The translations under genes and the position numbers were made by a program. Source: an uncultured Mycoplasmatota bacterium (GTDB taxonomy: Bacteria > Bacillota_I > Bacilli_A > RF39 > UBA660). From it: DNA of 51,224 nt. This document shows, in pieces, positions 35,991-47,517 of this stretch. The stretch covers positions 1 to 51,224 of the forward strand of contig CAMMOI010000004.1 in the NCBI GenBank assembly GCA_946498375.1, read 5' to 3'. The stretch's first letter is position 1. Every line of letters begins with the position of its first letter. Below the pieces are notes generated by a model that saw only the letters and a program-made list of their open reading frames with translations, had not been told where the DNA came from and did no database searches.

Positions 35991-36030
35991 GAAATGCCAC
36001 CCTCGTTTTATTGTGACTATACTATGCCAT
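35974..36030 (-). pseudogene. Remnant short ORF at the right edge of the island
   Basis: ATG 36028-36030 has a strong GAGGTGG site but meets TAG at the third codon. After it the same frame continues YSHNKTRVAFLVVQI to a second stop at 35974-35976. This looks like a decayed small gene from the mobile element, or the 5' piece of something larger. The rest of the gap between XRE and ppdK (35881-36163) holds only the operator-like repeat, a promoter and the ppdK terminator. Confidence 0.3.
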
Positions 36031-36106
36031 TTAGAACCACCTCTTTCTTAATTTTATATATTTTTATCTTTACTTTTTAAATTCTTATTAAGTCCTTATA
36101 ATTCCA

Positions 36107-36133
36107 ATAAAAAAAGAGTATTTCTACTCTTTT
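36107..36133 (-). terminator. Terminator after ppdK
   Basis: A 9-bp stem (AAAAGAGTA/TACTCTTTT) with a four-base loop is followed by seven T on the minus strand, 30 bases beyond the stop codon. Confidence 0.8.
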
Positions 36134-36163
36134 AATTTTATTACTTTGGTACGTTTAAACGTC

Positions 36164-38803
36164 CTATTTTTGATGCTCGCGGATTGCAGCTTGAGCTGCT
36201 GCAAGTCTTGCAGTTGGTACACGATATGGCGAACAAGATACATAATCAAGTCCTATTTTATGAGCAAACATTATACTTTCTAAATCTCCTCCATGTTCTC
36301 CACATATACCTAAACCAATATTCTTTCGTACTTTCTTAGCCTTAGAAATAGCTATTTCCATAAGCGCACCAACGCCTTTTGTATCAATGTGTACAAATGG
36401 ATCAGATTCATAAATATGTTTTTCATAATAATCAGTTAAATACTTAGAAGAATCATCTCTAGAAAAGCCAAATGTAAATTGAGTTAAATCATTAGTCCCA
36501 AATGAGAAGAATTCTGCGTACTCTGCTATTTCATCAGCAACTAAAGCTGCACGTGGAATTTCAATCATTGTCCCTACTTTATACTTTATATCTACCTCAG
36601 AATCTGCAATAATTTCATCAGCAGTTTTACAAACAATATCTTTAATATATTTTAATTCTTTAGCATCTCCAACTAAGGGAATCATAATTTCTGGTACCAC
36701 TCTATTACCTTCACTAGCAACTTCTATAGCAGCCTCAATTACAGCTTTAGTTTGCATTATAGCAATTTCAGGATAAGTAATTGCCAAGCGACATCCACGA
36801 TGACCCATCATTGGATTAAATTCTTTTAAAGAATCAATTCTAGTTTTTAAATCTTCATAACTAACATTTAAATCCGCAGCTAATTCTCTTATTTCTTTTT
36901 CCTCTTTAGGTAAAAATTCATGTAGTGGCGGATCTAAATAACGAATAATTACTGGATGAGGGGCCATAACTCTAAACAATCCTTCAAAATCTTGCTTTTG
37001 ATATGGTAGAATTTTATCTAAAGCTTCTTGGCGTTGTGCAGAATCCTGCGCAATAATCATTTTGCGGAAATTAAATATTCTTTCTGGATCGAAAAACATA
37101 TGTTCTGTTCGACAAATACCAATACCCTCAGCCCCAAAAATCCTAGCTTGTTTTGCATCATGAGGATTATCTGCATTAGTGTGAATCTCTAAAGTTCTAA
37201 TCTGATCTGCCCAAGACATAAAAGTTTTAAAATCACCACTTATAGAAGCTTCAATAGTTTTTATTTCCTCACCATAAATCTTTCCGGTTGAACCATCAAC
37301 AGATATAATATCGCCTTCTTTAAATATTTGATTATCTGAAGTAGTAAGAGTCTTATTCTCCTCATCAATAATCAAATCTTTACAACCACATACACAGCAT
37401 CTGCCCATACCACGAGCAACTACAGCAGCATGAGAAGTCATTCCCCCACGGATTGTAATAACCCCTTGAGCATCTTTCATCCCTTCAATATCCTCAGGAG
37501 AGGTTTCTAGACGAACAAGAATTACTTTTTCTTTATTTTTTGCTGCATTTGATGCACTTTGAGAATCAAAATAAATCTTACCACAGCCAGCTCCCGGTGA
37601 GGCAGCTAACCCACTAGCAATTGCATGAGCATTTTTTAAAGCTTCCTCATCAAATTTAGGATGTAACAATTGTTCTAACATATTTGGTTCAACTTTTAAT
37701 AATGCTTCTTCTTTAGTTATTAATCCTTCATTTACCATATCTACTGCTATTTTAATAGCTGCGGCTGCTGTACGTTTTCCATTTCGGGTTTGCAACATAT
37801 ATAATTTATTATTTTCAATAGTAAATTCCATATCTTGCATATCTTTATAATGTTGCTCTAATAACTTAGCTGTTTTTTGAAACTCATCATAAATTTGGGG
37901 CATTATCTCTTTTAAAGTATCAATTGATTTAGGGGTTCTAATTCCTGCTACCACATCTTCCCCTTGAGCATTAATTAAATATTCTCCAAATAAGTGATTT
38001 TCCCCAGTTGCTGGATTTCTAGTAAAAGCTACTCCTGTTCCTGATGAGGTTCCACTATTACCATATACCATTTCCTGAACATTAACTGCAGTTCCCCAAC
38101 TATCAGGAATATCATTCATTTGACGATAAATTTTAGCTCTTTGATTATTCCAAGATCTAAATACAGCTTTTACAGCTTCAAGCAATTGCTCTTTTGGATC
38201 TTGAGGAAACTCCCCTTGAGCAATCTGATAATAAATATCTTTAAAAATAGAAGTAATTTCAATCATGTCATTAGATGTTAAATCTAAATCACTCTCATAA
38301 TTTTTAGAAGCTTTATATTTATCTAATTGTCGTTCAAATTTAGACTTATCATATCCTTTAACAACATCAGCAAACATCATAATAAAACGACGATAAGAAT
38401 CATAAACAAAACGAGCATTATCAATTTTTTTAGCAAATGATGCAGCTACTTGGTCATTTAATCCTAAATTTAATACTGTATCCATCATTCCTGGCATAGA
38501 TGCTCTAGAACCTGATCTTACTGATACTAATAAGGGATTTTCTAAACTACCAAATTCTTTATTAGTTATTTGTTCTAAAGATTTTAAAGCATCTAGTATT
38601 TGTTTTTCAATATTACTATCAATTGTTTCATTATCTTGATAATATTTTAAACAAGCATCAGTAATTATTGTAAAACCTTGAGGAACAGGTAATCCTAAAT
38701 TAGTCATTTCAGCTAAATTAGCTCCTTTACCTCCTAAAATATCTTTTAAATCTTTATTTCCTTCTTTGAATAAGTATACATACTTTTTATCTTCATTATT
38801 CAT
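36164..38803 (-). CDS. ppdK: Pyruvate, phosphate dikinase
   Basis: This enzyme interconverts PEP, AMP and PPi with pyruvate, ATP and Pi, allowing PPi-linked glycolysis or gluconeogenesis. The protein has 879 residues, full length. Domain order is the ATP-grasp part (1-340), the swivelling domain with catalytic His458 in GGMTSHAAVVARGMGR, and the TIM-barrel PEP/pyruvate domain with EHMFF, GTNDLTQF and the Cys-containing GICGEHGG near 835. The ATG has GGAGGG. The promoter has an extended -10 (TGCTATAAT) very near the start. It is monocistronic. Confidence 0.98.
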   Translation of the reverse strand: MNNEDKKYVYLFKEGNKDLKDILGGKGANLAEMTNLGLPVPQGFTIITDACLKYYQDNETIDSNIEKQILDALKSLEQITNKEFGSLENPLLVSVRSGSRASMPGMMDTVLNLGLNDQVAASFAKKIDNARFVYDSYRRFIMMFADVVKGYDKSKFERQLDKYKASKNYESDLDLTSNDMIEITSIFKDIYYQIAQGEFPQDPKEQLLEAVKAVFRSWNNQRAKIYRQMNDIPDSWGTAVNVQEMVYGNSGTSSGTGVAFTRNPATGENHLFGEYLINAQGEDVVAGIRTPKSIDTLKEIMPQIYDEFQKTAKLLEQHYKDMQDMEFTIENNKLYMLQTRNGKRTAAAAIKIAVDMVNEGLITKEEALLKVEPNMLEQLLHPKFDEEALKNAHAIASGLAASPGAGCGKIYFDSQSASNAAKNKEKVILVRLETSPEDIEGMKDAQGVITIRGGMTSHAAVVARGMGRCCVCGCKDLIIDEENKTLTTSDNQIFKEGDIISVDGSTGKIYGEEIKTIEASISGDFKTFMSWADQIRTLEIHTNADNPHDAKQARIFGAEGIGICRTEHMFFDPERIFNFRKMIIAQDSAQRQEALDKILPYQKQDFEGLFRVMAPHPVIIRYLDPPLHEFLPKEEKEIRELAADLNVSYEDLKTRIDSLKEFNPMMGHRGCRLAITYPEIAIMQTKAVIEAAIEVASEGNRVVPEIMIPLVGDAKELKYIKDIVCKTADEIIADSEVDIKYKVGTMIEIPRAALVADEIAEYAEFFSFGTNDLTQFTFGFSRDDSSKYLTDYYEKHIYESDPFVHIDTKGVGALMEIAISKAKKVRKNIGLGICGEHGGDLESIMFAHKIGLDYVSCSPYRVPTARLAAAQAAIREHQK

Positions 38804-38821
38804 ATCTTACCCTCCAGTTTT

Positions 38822-38830
38822 ATTATAGCA
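38822..38830 (-). promoter_or_regulatory. Extended -10 promoter of ppdK
   Basis: On the minus strand TGC-TATAAT (TATAAT at 38822-38827) has a poor -35. The predicted start is only about 12 bases before the ATG, so the transcript barely includes the ribosome site. Confidence 0.5.
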
Positions 38831-38889
38831 AAAACTAGATAGTTTAAACTGATTTAGATACTTCATTTGACATTATTAGACAAATGCAT

Positions 38890-39408
38890 TTAATCTTTTT
38901 TTAATTCTAAGTTCTTTTTATTTAAAATATTTATTGCTTGAAACTTATGATAATCATCTAATCCTTGATCATAAAAATCTGTCCAAATCAAATGATCAAA
39001 TAAGATACTTTGTAAATAATAATCTTTAGAATCATCTAAAATAATATATTCGTCTACAATATTTTCAACTAAATAGTTTTCTATGGCCTTTTCTCTAGAT
39101 AAATTTAAATCTATATTATCTATAATTGGAATACCTAAGTGAATTAAATAATTCTCGATTAAAGGATAATATGATAATTTAAGCCAACTTGAGATTATAA
39201 TAACTTTAGCATTAGTTTTAAAAATAATTTCTTTTAATATCTGAATATTATCTAAATTTATTTCTAAGGTTTTATCTAAAGTATATAACTTTTTATTTAC
39301 TGTATTATTTAATACTTTATTAATTAAACGTTTATATAAATATATATTTTGAAAATGTTTTTGATAGTTTAAAACACCATCAATATCTAAAAAAATTATT
39401 TTATTCAT
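38890..39408 (-). CDS. HAD-like hydrolase domain protein
   Basis: The protein has 172 residues. It begins with the HAD nucleophile motif FLDIDGVL (Asp8 and Asp10), has IISSW near residue 72 as motif II, and YIILDDS near 124 as the acidic motif. It has almost no cap domain. The pattern matches the small stand-alone HAD proteins related to those in RNA-repair 'Swiss army knife' proteins. Substrate is unknown. It lies between ppdK and rpoC with its own ribosome site (AAAGGAG). Confidence 0.7.
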   Translation of the reverse strand: MNKIIFLDIDGVLNYQKHFQNIYLYKRLINKVLNNTVNKKLYTLDKTLEINLDNIQILKEIIFKTNAKVIIISSWLKLSYYPLIENYLIHLGIPIIDNIDLNLSREKAIENYLVENIVDEYIILDDSKDYYLQSILFDHLIWTDFYDQGLDDYHKFQAINILNKKNLELKKD

Positions 39409-39426
39409 AAAAACTCCTTTTAATAT

Positions 39427-39452
39427 AAAAAGTAGACATTAAATGCCTACTT
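39427..39452 (-). terminator. Terminator after rpoC
   Basis: Stem AAGTAG/CTACTT, extended by CAT/ATG inside with one mismatch, is followed by TTTTT on the minus strand. It ends the rpoBC operon. Confidence 0.75.
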
Positions 39453-39466
39453 ATCATTTTAAAGTA

Positions 39467-42400
39467 TTATTCACCAGCTACTGCTTCATTAATATCATTA
39501 TCCATAAGCTTTTCTTCTAATAATTCACTAGGTTCATCATCCATGAATTCGTTTTGTAATTCTATTTGAATATCACTATATTCTTTAGCTCCTGTTCCTG
39601 CAGGAATTAGTTTTCCAAGAATAACATTTTCCTTTAGACCTCTTAACATATCAGTTTTACCTTTAATTGCTGCATCTGTTAAAACTCTTGTAGTTTCTTG
39701 GAATGAAGCTGCTGATAAGAATGAATCAGTTTCTAATGAAGATTTAGTAATACCAAGCATAACTGGACGACCAGTAGCAGGTACGCCACCACGCAAGATT
39801 ACTGGTTTATTTCCTTCAGTAAATTCTCTTAAAGAAACAGTAAGTCCTGCAACAAAATCAGTATCACCCTCATCAATAATACGCATTTTATTAATCATTC
39901 GACGAGCAATGATTTCAATATGTTTATCAGAAATATCAACACCTTGTGATTTATAAACATTTTGAATTTCTTTTAAAATATATTGTTGAGTAGTAATTGG
40001 ATCAGTAACAGCAAGTAATTCTTTTGGTGATATAGTACCCTCAGTAAGTCTTTGACCAGCTGTTACAACATTTCCTACCTCAACTCGCAGCTTAGCTCCA
40101 TAATTAGTTACATGCTCTCTAGCTTCTACATCGTTTTCAACAATAATTTTATATTTACCATTATTTTGTTCAATTAATGATACTTTACCATTAATCTCAG
40201 AAATAGTCGCTTTAGCCTTTGGATTACGAGCTTCAAATAGTTCCTCAACTCTTGGAAGACCTTGAGTAATATCAGCGTCTCCTCCATGAGCCACACCACC
40301 AGAGTGGAATGTACGCATTGTAAGCTGAGTACCAGGTTCACCAATTGATTGAGCAGCCATAACGCCAACAGCCTCACCAGTTTCTACTAAATTACCTGTA
40401 GCTAAATTGCGGCCATAGCATTTTTGACAAACACCATTTTCGGTTTTACAAGTAAGTACACTACGTATTTCAACTTTTTTAATACCTGCAACTGCTATCT
40501 TAGGTAAATCATTTTCCGTAATCATCACATCTTTATCAACGATTACTTCTTTAGTTTCAGGATTAATAATTTTTTGAGCTGTAAAACGTCCTAAAATTCT
40601 TTCGGCTAATGGTTCAATGATTGCTCCTGACTTTTCATCAACAAAATCTTCAACTTCAGCCCCGGCAATACAACCACAATCATATTCTTTAACAATAATA
40701 TCTTGAGCAACATCTACAAGACGTCTAGTTAAATATCCTGAATCAGCAGTACGCAATGCTGTATCCGCAGATCCTTTTCTAGCACCATGAGTTGACAAGA
40801 AGAATTCAGAAACAGATAATCCTTCCATAAAACATGATTTAATTGGAATTTCTACTGGTTCTCCGTTTGGTTTAGCCATACATCCACGCATACCAGCAAG
40901 TTGGGTAAAGTTTCCAGCATTACCTCTGGCTCCACTATTCATCATCATGAAAATTGGATTGTTATGATCACCTTCAGATATTTTCTTTAATTCTGCCTCT
41001 ACTTGATCTTTGGCATTATTCCAAATTTGAATTACAGTATTATATCTTTCATCTTCAGTAATTAAACCTCTTTGATACTGTTTATTAATTTTATCAACTT
41101 TTGCTTGACTTTCATCGATAATAACTTGTTTTTTGTCAGTTGTTACAACATCATGCATAGATACTGTAATACCAGCAATAGTTGAATATTTAAAGCCTAA
41201 ATCTTTTAATTTATCAAGCATAATTGAAGTCTCAGTAGTCTTATAACGTTTAAATACTTGAGCAATTATTTTCTCTAAAGTCTTTTTAACAAATGGTTGA
41301 ACTAAAGGCATTTCTTTAATTGCAGCCTTTATATCTGTTCCCATGCTTAAGAAATATTTATTAGGTGTAATACCCTCTATATTTTCAGTAGTTCCCTCAT
41401 TAATATATGGGAATGTATCAGGTAAAATTTCATTAAATATTAGTTTTCCAGCTGTAGTAACTAAATATTTATCTTTTTGTTCATCAATAAATAATTTGTG
41501 TTTAAATGATGATACTGGTAAAGCAATTCTTGTATGTAGTGTTATTTCTCTACGCTCATAAGCCATAATAGCTTCATTTGAGTTTTTGTATACTTTACCT
41601 TCATTTTCCTCATTTGGATCTTCAATTGTAATATAGTAATTTCCTAATACCATATCTTGAGAAGGTGTAACAATTGGTTTTCCATCCTTTGGATTTAAAA
41701 TGTTATTAGCTCCAAGCATTAATATTCTAGCCTCAGCCTTAGCCTCTTCTGATAAAGGAACGTGTACAGCCATTTGATCTCCATCAAAATCGGCATTAAA
41801 TGCTGTACAAACTAGTGGATGCAATCTAATTGCCTTACCACCAACTAAAACTGGTTCAAAAGCTTGAATACCTAATCTATGTAATGTAGGAGCACGGTTT
41901 AACATTACTGGATGTTCAGTAATAACATCCTCAACAATATCCCAAACACATTCATCACGATTGTCAATTAATTTTTTTGCTCCTTTAATATTATGAGCTA
42001 AGTCCTTTTCAACTAATCCATGAATAACATGTGGTTTAAATAACTCAAGTGCCATCTCTTTAGGTATACCACATTGATACATTTTTAATGATGGACCTAC
42101 AACAATAACTGAACGACCAGAATAATCAACACGTTTACCTAATAAGTTTTGACGGAATCGCCCCTGCTTACCTTTTAACATGCTAGATAATGATTTTAGA
42201 GCTCTATTTCCTGCTGCGGTTACGCTTCGGCCACGACGACCATTGTCAAACAATGAATCTACAGCTTCTTGAAGCATACGCTTTTCATTTTGGACAATTA
42301 TAGTTGGTGCCCCAAGTTCTAATAATTTTTTTAAACGATTATTACGATTAATTATACGACGATATAAATCATTTAAATCAGATGTTGCAAATCTTCCACC

Positions 42401-43135
42401 ATCTAATTGAATCATAGGTCTAAGTTCAGGAGGTATAACTGGTAATACATCTAATACCATCCATTCAGGTTTATTATTAGATTCCTGAAATGAAACTAAA
42501 CAATCTAAACGTTTAACCAAACGAATACGTTTTTGACCAGTAGCATCTTCTAATTCCTTACGCAATTGTTCTACTTCTTTATCAACATCAACATCTTGAA
42601 GCAATTTCTTTATTGCTTCTGCTCCCATACCAACTTTAAAACCATCACCATATTTTTCATAATATTGGCGATATTCTTTATCAGATAATGTTTGCTTTTT
42701 TTCTAAAGGAGCATTTCCTGGATCAATAACAACATAACTTACAAAGTATAGTACTTCTTCTAAATCTCGAGGAGACATATCAAGTACTAGCCCCATTTTT
42801 GAAGGAACACCTTTAAAAAACCAGATATGTGAACAAGGAGAAGCAAGCTCAATATGTCCCATACGTTCACGACGAACTTTAGAACGTGTAACTTCAACTC
42901 CACAACGATCACATACTACGTTTTTATAACGTAATTTTTTATACTTACCACAAGAACATTCATAATCCTTAGTTGGTCCAAAGATTTTTTCACAAAATAA
43001 GCCATCACGTTCTGGTTTTAAAGTACGATAATTTATTGTTTCTGGCTTTTTAACCTCACCATAAGACCAACTACGTATTTTTTCAGGGGATGCAATGCCT
43101 ATTTTAATACCTTTTACTTTATTAACTTCGATCAT
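39467..43135 (-). CDS. rpoC: DNA-directed RNA polymerase beta' subunit
   Basis: The protein has 1,222 residues. The N-terminal zinc-binding set is C60, C62, C75 and C78. The catalytic NADFDGDQM holds D449, D451 and D453, which bind the active-site magnesium. The second zinc site includes CxxCYG near 900. The trigger loop and bridge helix regions are intact ([23 protein letters not shown]). It starts at the ATG that overlaps the rpoB stop (TAATG), so the two subunits are translationally coupled. Confidence 0.99.
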   Translation of the reverse strand: MIEVNKVKGIKIGIASPEKIRSWSYGEVKKPETINYRTLKPERDGLFCEKIFGPTKDYECSCGKYKKLRYKNVVCDRCGVEVTRSKVRRERMGHIELASPCSHIWFFKGVPSKMGLVLDMSPRDLEEVLYFVSYVVIDPGNAPLEKKQTLSDKEYRQYYEKYGDGFKVGMGAEAIKKLLQDVDVDKEVEQLRKELEDATGQKRIRLVKRLDCLVSFQESNNKPEWMVLDVLPVIPPELRPMIQLDGGRFATSDLNDLYRRIINRNNRLKKLLELGAPTIIVQNEKRMLQEAVDSLFDNGRRGRSVTAAGNRALKSLSSMLKGKQGRFRQNLLGKRVDYSGRSVIVVGPSLKMYQCGIPKEMALELFKPHVIHGLVEKDLAHNIKGAKKLIDNRDECVWDIVEDVITEHPVMLNRAPTLHRLGIQAFEPVLVGGKAIRLHPLVCTAFNADFDGDQMAVHVPLSEEAKAEARILMLGANNILNPKDGKPIVTPSQDMVLGNYYITIEDPNEENEGKVYKNSNEAIMAYERREITLHTRIALPVSSFKHKLFIDEQKDKYLVTTAGKLIFNEILPDTFPYINEGTTENIEGITPNKYFLSMGTDIKAAIKEMPLVQPFVKKTLEKIIAQVFKRYKTTETSIMLDKLKDLGFKYSTIAGITVSMHDVVTTDKKQVIIDESQAKVDKINKQYQRGLITEDERYNTVIQIWNNAKDQVEAELKKISEGDHNNPIFMMMNSGARGNAGNFTQLAGMRGCMAKPNGEPVEIPIKSCFMEGLSVSEFFLSTHGARKGSADTALRTADSGYLTRRLVDVAQDIIVKEYDCGCIAGAEVEDFVDEKSGAIIEPLAERILGRFTAQKIINPETKEVIVDKDVMITENDLPKIAVAGIKKVEIRSVLTCKTENGVCQKCYGRNLATGNLVETGEAVGVMAAQSIGEPGTQLTMRTFHSGGVAHGGDADITQGLPRVEELFEARNPKAKATISEINGKVSLIEQNNGKYKIIVENDVEAREHVTNYGAKLRVEVGNVVTAGQRLTEGTISPKELLAVTDPITTQQYILKEIQNVYKSQGVDISDKHIEIIARRMINKMRIIDEGDTDFVAGLTVSLREFTEGNKPVILRGGVPATGRPVMLGITKSSLETDSFLSAASFQETTRVLTDAAIKGKTDMLRGLKENVILGKLIPAGTGAKEYSDIQIELQNEFMDDEPSELLEEKLMDNDINEAVAGE

Positions 43136-46100
43136 TACATTTCACCTTCTTTACTTTCTTCATCTGGGAACTCTAAGTCATCTAGACTAGGTTCATTTGC
43201 AAATTCATCATATTCTTGTTCAATATCTTTTTCTTCTAAATCATTTGATTCATCTTTTAAATTTACGATTTCATTTACTCTAATTGCATCATCATCTTCT
43301 TCATCAGATTCAGCATCTTTAAGTTCAATCAAGTTATCATTTTGATCAATAATTTGAATATCTAAGCCTAAAGCTTGGAACTCTTTTAGTAATACTCTAA
43401 AACTTTCTGGAATTCCTGCTTGATTAATAGTTTTACCTTTAACCAAAGCTTCATAAACTTTTACACGACCTACAACATCATCAGATTTTATTGTCATGAT
43501 TTCTTGTAAGACATGTGCTGCTCCATAAGCATATAATGCCCAAACTTCCATTTCTCCAAATCTTTGACCACCAAATTGTGCTTTACCTCCAAGTGGTTGT
43601 TGCGTAACCATTGAATATGGTCCAGTAGCACGAGCATGTAACTTATCATCAACCATATGATGCAATTTAATCATATACATGACACCAACTGATACTCTAT
43701 TTTCAAAAGGTTCTCCAGTACGTCCATTATAAAGAATAGTCTTTCCATCCTCATCCATACCAGCTTCCCTCATCTGCTCTTGAATTTCTTCAACACTAGC
43801 TCCATCAAATACTGGAGTAGCATAATGGGTACCAATTTTTTTACCAGCCATACCTAAATGTAACTCTAAAATCTGACCAATATTCATACGAGATGGAACT
43901 CCAAGAGGATTTAAAATAACATCTACTGGTGTACCATCAGGTAAATATGGCATATCCTCCTCAGGTAAGATTAAGGAAATAACACCTTTATTTCCATGTC
44001 TTCCAGACATCTTATCTCCAACTTGAATCTTACGTTTTTGAACAATATATACTCTTACAATTGCTGAAACTCCCGCTGATAATTCATCAGAGTTTTCTTT
44101 AGTATAAATTTTAATATCATGAACAATTCCATCTTCTCCATGCTTAACACGTAAAGAAGTATCTCTTACCTCACGAGTCTTTTCACCAAATATAGCATGA
44201 AGCAGTTTTTCTTCACTAGTAAGTTCTTGCATTCCTTTTGGTGTAACCTTACCTACTAAAATATCGCCTTCATGAACTTCTGTACCAATACGTACTATAC
44301 CGTTGGCATCTAAGTTTTTACGAGCTTCTTCTGAAACATTAGGAATATCCCTTGTAAATTCCTCAGGTCCTAATTTAGTATCACGACATTCAATATCAGT
44401 CTGTTCAATATGAATTGATGTATAAACATCATCTTTAACTAATCTTTCATTAAGAATTACAGCATCTTCATAGTTATAGCCATTAAAAGTCATAAATGCT
44501 ACAGTCATGTTCTTACCTAAGGCTAATTCACCTTTTTCAGTTGAAGGACCATCAGCAATTACTTCTCCACGATGAATTTTTTCGCCTTCTTTAACTAAAG
44601 GATGATGATTCAAGCAAGTCGAAGCGTTAGTTCTTTCAAAATTAGCTAAATAGTAAGTATCTTTGCCTTTAGCATTTTTAACAATTATTTTTTTACTATC
44701 AGCATACTCTACTATTCCATCTGCCTTGGCAACTACAGTTGAACCTGAATCTCTTGCCGCAATATATTCTACACCAGTTGCTACAATTGGCGCTTCGGTT
44801 TTTAATAAAGGAACTGCTTGACGTTGCATGTTAGCACCCATTAGAGCACGAGTTGCATCATCATGATCCAAAAATGGAATACAACTAGTTGTAATAGATA
44901 CTATTTGACTAGGTGCAACATCTACAAAATTTACATTTTGTGATTTAACCATTACGGTATCGCCGTTGATACGAGCAATTACCTGACTATCAACAATATT
45001 ATTATCGTCATCTAAATTTAATGTTGCTTGAGAAATATAATAATCGTTTTCCTCATCAGCAGTTAAATAAACTATTTCATCAGTTACATGAGCATTTTCT
45101 ACCTTACGATATGGAGTCATAATAAATCCATAATCATTAATTTTGGCATAACTAGATAAAGAGGTAATAAGACCAATATTTTGTCCTTCAGGAGATTCAA
45201 TTGGACACAAACGACCATAATGAGATGGGTTAACATCACGTACTTCCATTCCAGCACGATCACGAGATAATCCTCCAGGTCCTAAAGAAGATAAACGACG
45301 TTTATCAGTAAGTTCGGCAATTGGATTAATTTGATCCATAAATTTAGATAGTTGTGATGAACCAAAAAATTCTTTTAAAGCAGCTGTAACTGGACGAATA
45401 TTAATAAGAGTCTTAGGAGTTACATTTTCAATTTCTTGAGTTGTCATACGTTCACGAATAACTCTTTCCATACGAGTCATTCCTACATTAAATTGATTTT
45501 GAATTAATTCTCCTACCTGTCTTACACGTCTATTTCCTAAATGATCTATCTCATCAATATTTCCAATATTAAATAATAAATTTAGATAATATGATACTGA
45601 AGCATAAACATCAGGAATAGTTAGTCTTCGTTCATCAATGCTTTGATCATTACCAATAATTACATGAACTTTTTCTTTATCTGTCTTATCATATACCAAA
45701 ATTGTTTGGATCATATTATAAGCATCTAATTCTTCATTAGTAATTGTCTGTTTTTTATTAAATCCAGCAGCAAAAATAGGACGAACTTGTTCTAAGATTT
45801 CTTTAGTTATTAAAGTACCCTTTTTAACAACTACTTCCTTGCCATCTTTAATATCCTCGGCTATTACACAACCAAGCAAACGATCTAAAACATTTAATTT
45901 TTTATTAAACTTATAACGACCTACTTTAGCTAAATCATATCTAAAACGATCAAAAAATCTTGTAATTAACTGATTTTTGGCACTATCTAAAGTAGCAGGC
46001 TCTCCAGGGCGTAATTTTTCATAAATTTCAATTAAAGCTTCATCCGTATTCTTAGTATTGTCTTTTTCTAAAGTATTTAAAATAAATTGATTATCTCCAA

Positions 46101-46731
46101 ATACTGAGATTATATCCTCATCATTTGATAATCCTAAAGCACGTAAAAATGTTGTTATAGGCACTTTACGGGTACGATCTATACGAACATAGACAACATC
46201 TTTAGCATCAAGTTCATACTCAAGCCAAGTTCCTCTATTTGGTATAACTTCTCCTGATACAACAGGACGTCCATTTTTATCAATTTCTCTTTTAAAATAA
46301 ATTGAAGGACTACGAACTAATTGTGAAGTAATAACACGCTCTGCACCATTTATAATAAAGGTACCAGCATCACTCATCATCGGCATATCGCCTAAAAAGA
46401 TTTCCTGCTCTTTTACTTCGCCAGTTTCATGAATAAATAATCGAGCTTGTACTTTTAATGGGGCAGCATAGTTTACCATTCTTTCTTTAGCCTCTTTAAT
46501 AGAATATCTTGGCTCATCAAAAGAATATTCCCCAAATTCTAGCGAAATATTACCGGTAAAACTTTCAACTGGGAATAAATCTTCAAAAACTTCTTTTATT
46601 CCCTCAGTTAAAAATCTGTTAAATGATTTTTTCTGAATTTCTAATAAATCTGTTAATTCTAAGGTGTTTTTTGTTTTTGAGAAAGTTCTTCTTTCTCTAT
46701 GGTCTCCAAATTTTGCAATTTTATACGCCAC
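43135..46731 (-). CDS. rpoB: DNA-directed RNA polymerase beta subunit
   Basis: The protein has 1,198 residues and starts at GTG 46729-46731 behind AGGGGTG. Conserved blocks include the GERVI fork region, the rifampicin pocket [19 protein letters not shown] followed by [12 protein letters not shown], and the C-terminal [19 protein letters not shown]. In the pocket, Lys463 (codon 45343-45345) and Asp476 (codon 45304-45306) stand where E. coli has Q513 and H526. The last 60 residues form an acidic tail. rplJ and rplL are not adjacent. A strong promoter lies directly upstream. Confidence 0.99.
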   Translation of the reverse strand: MAYKIAKFGDHRERRTFSKTKNTLELTDLLEIQKKSFNRFLTEGIKEVFEDLFPVESFTGNISLEFGEYSFDEPRYSIKEAKERMVNYAAPLKVQARLFIHETGEVKEQEIFLGDMPMMSDAGTFIINGAERVITSQLVRSPSIYFKREIDKNGRPVVSGEVIPNRGTWLEYELDAKDVVYVRIDRTRKVPITTFLRALGLSNDEDIISVFGDNQFILNTLEKDNTKNTDEALIEIYEKLRPGEPATLDSAKNQLITRFFDRFRYDLAKVGRYKFNKKLNVLDRLLGCVIAEDIKDGKEVVVKKGTLITKEILEQVRPIFAAGFNKKQTITNEELDAYNMIQTILVYDKTDKEKVHVIIGNDQSIDERRLTIPDVYASVSYYLNLLFNIGNIDEIDHLGNRRVRQVGELIQNQFNVGMTRMERVIRERMTTQEIENVTPKTLINIRPVTAALKEFFGSSQLSKFMDQINPIAELTDKRRLSSLGPGGLSRDRAGMEVRDVNPSHYGRLCPIESPEGQNIGLITSLSSYAKINDYGFIMTPYRKVENAHVTDEIVYLTADEENDYYISQATLNLDDDNNIVDSQVIARINGDTVMVKSQNVNFVDVAPSQIVSITTSCIPFLDHDDATRALMGANMQRQAVPLLKTEAPIVATGVEYIAARDSGSTVVAKADGIVEYADSKKIIVKNAKGKDTYYLANFERTNASTCLNHHPLVKEGEKIHRGEVIADGPSTEKGELALGKNMTVAFMTFNGYNYEDAVILNERLVKDDVYTSIHIEQTDIECRDTKLGPEEFTRDIPNVSEEARKNLDANGIVRIGTEVHEGDILVGKVTPKGMQELTSEEKLLHAIFGEKTREVRDTSLRVKHGEDGIVHDIKIYTKENSDELSAGVSAIVRVYIVQKRKIQVGDKMSGRHGNKGVISLILPEEDMPYLPDGTPVDVILNPLGVPSRMNIGQILELHLGMAGKKIGTHYATPVFDGASVEEIQEQMREAGMDEDGKTILYNGRTGEPFENRVSVGVMYMIKLHHMVDDKLHARATGPYSMVTQQPLGGKAQFGGQRFGEMEVWALYAYGAAHVLQEIMTIKSDDVVGRVKVYEALVKGKTINQAGIPESFRVLLKEFQALGLDIQIIDQNDNLIELKDAESDEEDDDAIRVNEIVNLKDESNDLEEKDIEQEYDEFANEPSLDDLEFPDEESKEGEM

Positions 46732-46743
46732 TGTTTCACCCCT

Positions 46744-46755
46744 ATACTATAGTAT
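46744..46755. repeat. 12-bp perfect palindrome in the rpoB leader
   Basis: ATACTATAGTAT lies directly ahead of the rpoB ribosome site. A second small hairpin (TATTGT with ACAATA) precedes it in the same leader. Either could affect rpoB translation or read-through; there is no direct evidence for that. Confidence 0.35.
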
Positions 46756-46802
46756 TTTTAAGTGTTATTGTCCCAGAAAAAACAATACGTCACCAATTTA
46801 AA

Positions 46803-46831
46803 ATTTTAGCAACTAAAAAAGACTTTGTCAA
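46803..46831 (-). promoter_or_regulatory. Strong sigma-A promoter of rpoBC
   Basis: On the minus strand a perfect TTGACA (46826-46831) lies 17 bases from TAAAAT (46803-46808). Transcription should start near 46795, leaving a leader of about 65 bases. Confidence 0.8.
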
Positions 46832-46898
46832 TAAATTTTCAGTTTATTAAAACAAAAACTATAATTTTTAAAAATTATTTGCAAATTTAGACATTTAA

Positions 46899-47507
46899 TT
46901 AACAATTTTTAACAGTTTTTAAATCTACTGCCTTAACTATCCAAAAACCTTTACTTTTTTTTACCACTTCCAAAGTATAATTTTTTTCAAGCACTCTAAT
47001 TATACTTTTTGCTCCTTGATCTTTTCTTATTACAAACCATAACTCACCATTTTTATTCAAATAATTTTTAGCTTGATTTAAAATTTTAAGAATCACTTCT
47101 TTTCCTGCTCTAATAGGGGGATTAGTAATAATTAAATCGTATTTATCTGTAACATTTTCATAAGAATCACTATAAAATACTTTAGCATCAACTTCATTAA
47201 GGCCTACATTTTTTTTAGCTAAATGAAGAGCTCTTTTATTAATGTCAATCATATCTGCATAAACATTTAATATTTTAGATAAAACAATCCCAATATAGCC
47301 ATACCCGCAACCAGCATCTAAAAGATTATTAATATTTTTTTTATTTATTAAATAGGTACTTACAAGTAATCTACTTCCATAATCGATTCTGTCTTTTGAA
47401 AAAACTCCATTATCAGCTAAAAAATTAAAATTATAATTATCATAATTATATCTAATATTACGAATTTCACTTTTTAAATTTTCGTTATTGGTAAAATAAT
47501 GATCCAT
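46899..47507 (-). CDS. RsmC/YbxB-like 16S rRNA guanine-N2 methyltransferase
   Basis: This class I SAM methyltransferase has 202 residues. SAM motif LDAGCGYGYIG is at 63-73, with acidic D88 in MIDIN. The catalytic NPPIRAGK is at 129-136, a signature of the RsmC family that methylates G1207 of 16S rRNA. In Bacillus the homologue ybxB lies between rplL and rpoB, which matches the position here just before rpoB, though rplL is absent. The start at 47507 has an AGGAGA site that overlaps the stop of the 56-residue ORF. Confidence 0.85.
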   Translation of the reverse strand: MDHYFTNNENLKSEIRNIRYNYDNYNFNFLADNGVFSKDRIDYGSRLLVSTYLINKKNINNLLDAGCGYGYIGIVLSKILNVYADMIDINKRALHLAKKNVGLNEVDAKVFYSDSYENVTDKYDLIITNPPIRAGKEVILKILNQAKNYLNKNGELWFVIRKDQGAKSIIRVLEKNYTLEVVKKSKGFWIVKAVDLKTVKNC

Positions 47508-47517
47508 CTGTATTCTC

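Noticed and set aside
35973-35996. T-arm-like sequence (GTAGTTCAAATATAG on the minus strand) suggesting a tRNA fragment
   Set aside because: No matching acceptor stem, anticodon arm or CCA end can be found around it.
36151-36162. ACGTTTAAACGT palindrome after ppdK, sharing GTTTAAAC with AGTTTAAACT at 38841-38850 in the ppdK promoter region
   Set aside because: At this base composition an 8-base AT-rich palindrome is expected about twice in 51 kb by chance, so a shared operator cannot be supported.
46855-46880. AT-only palindrome after rsmC considered as a terminator
   Set aside because: The stem contains only A and T, and the T tract is interrupted, so stability is doubtful at this base composition.
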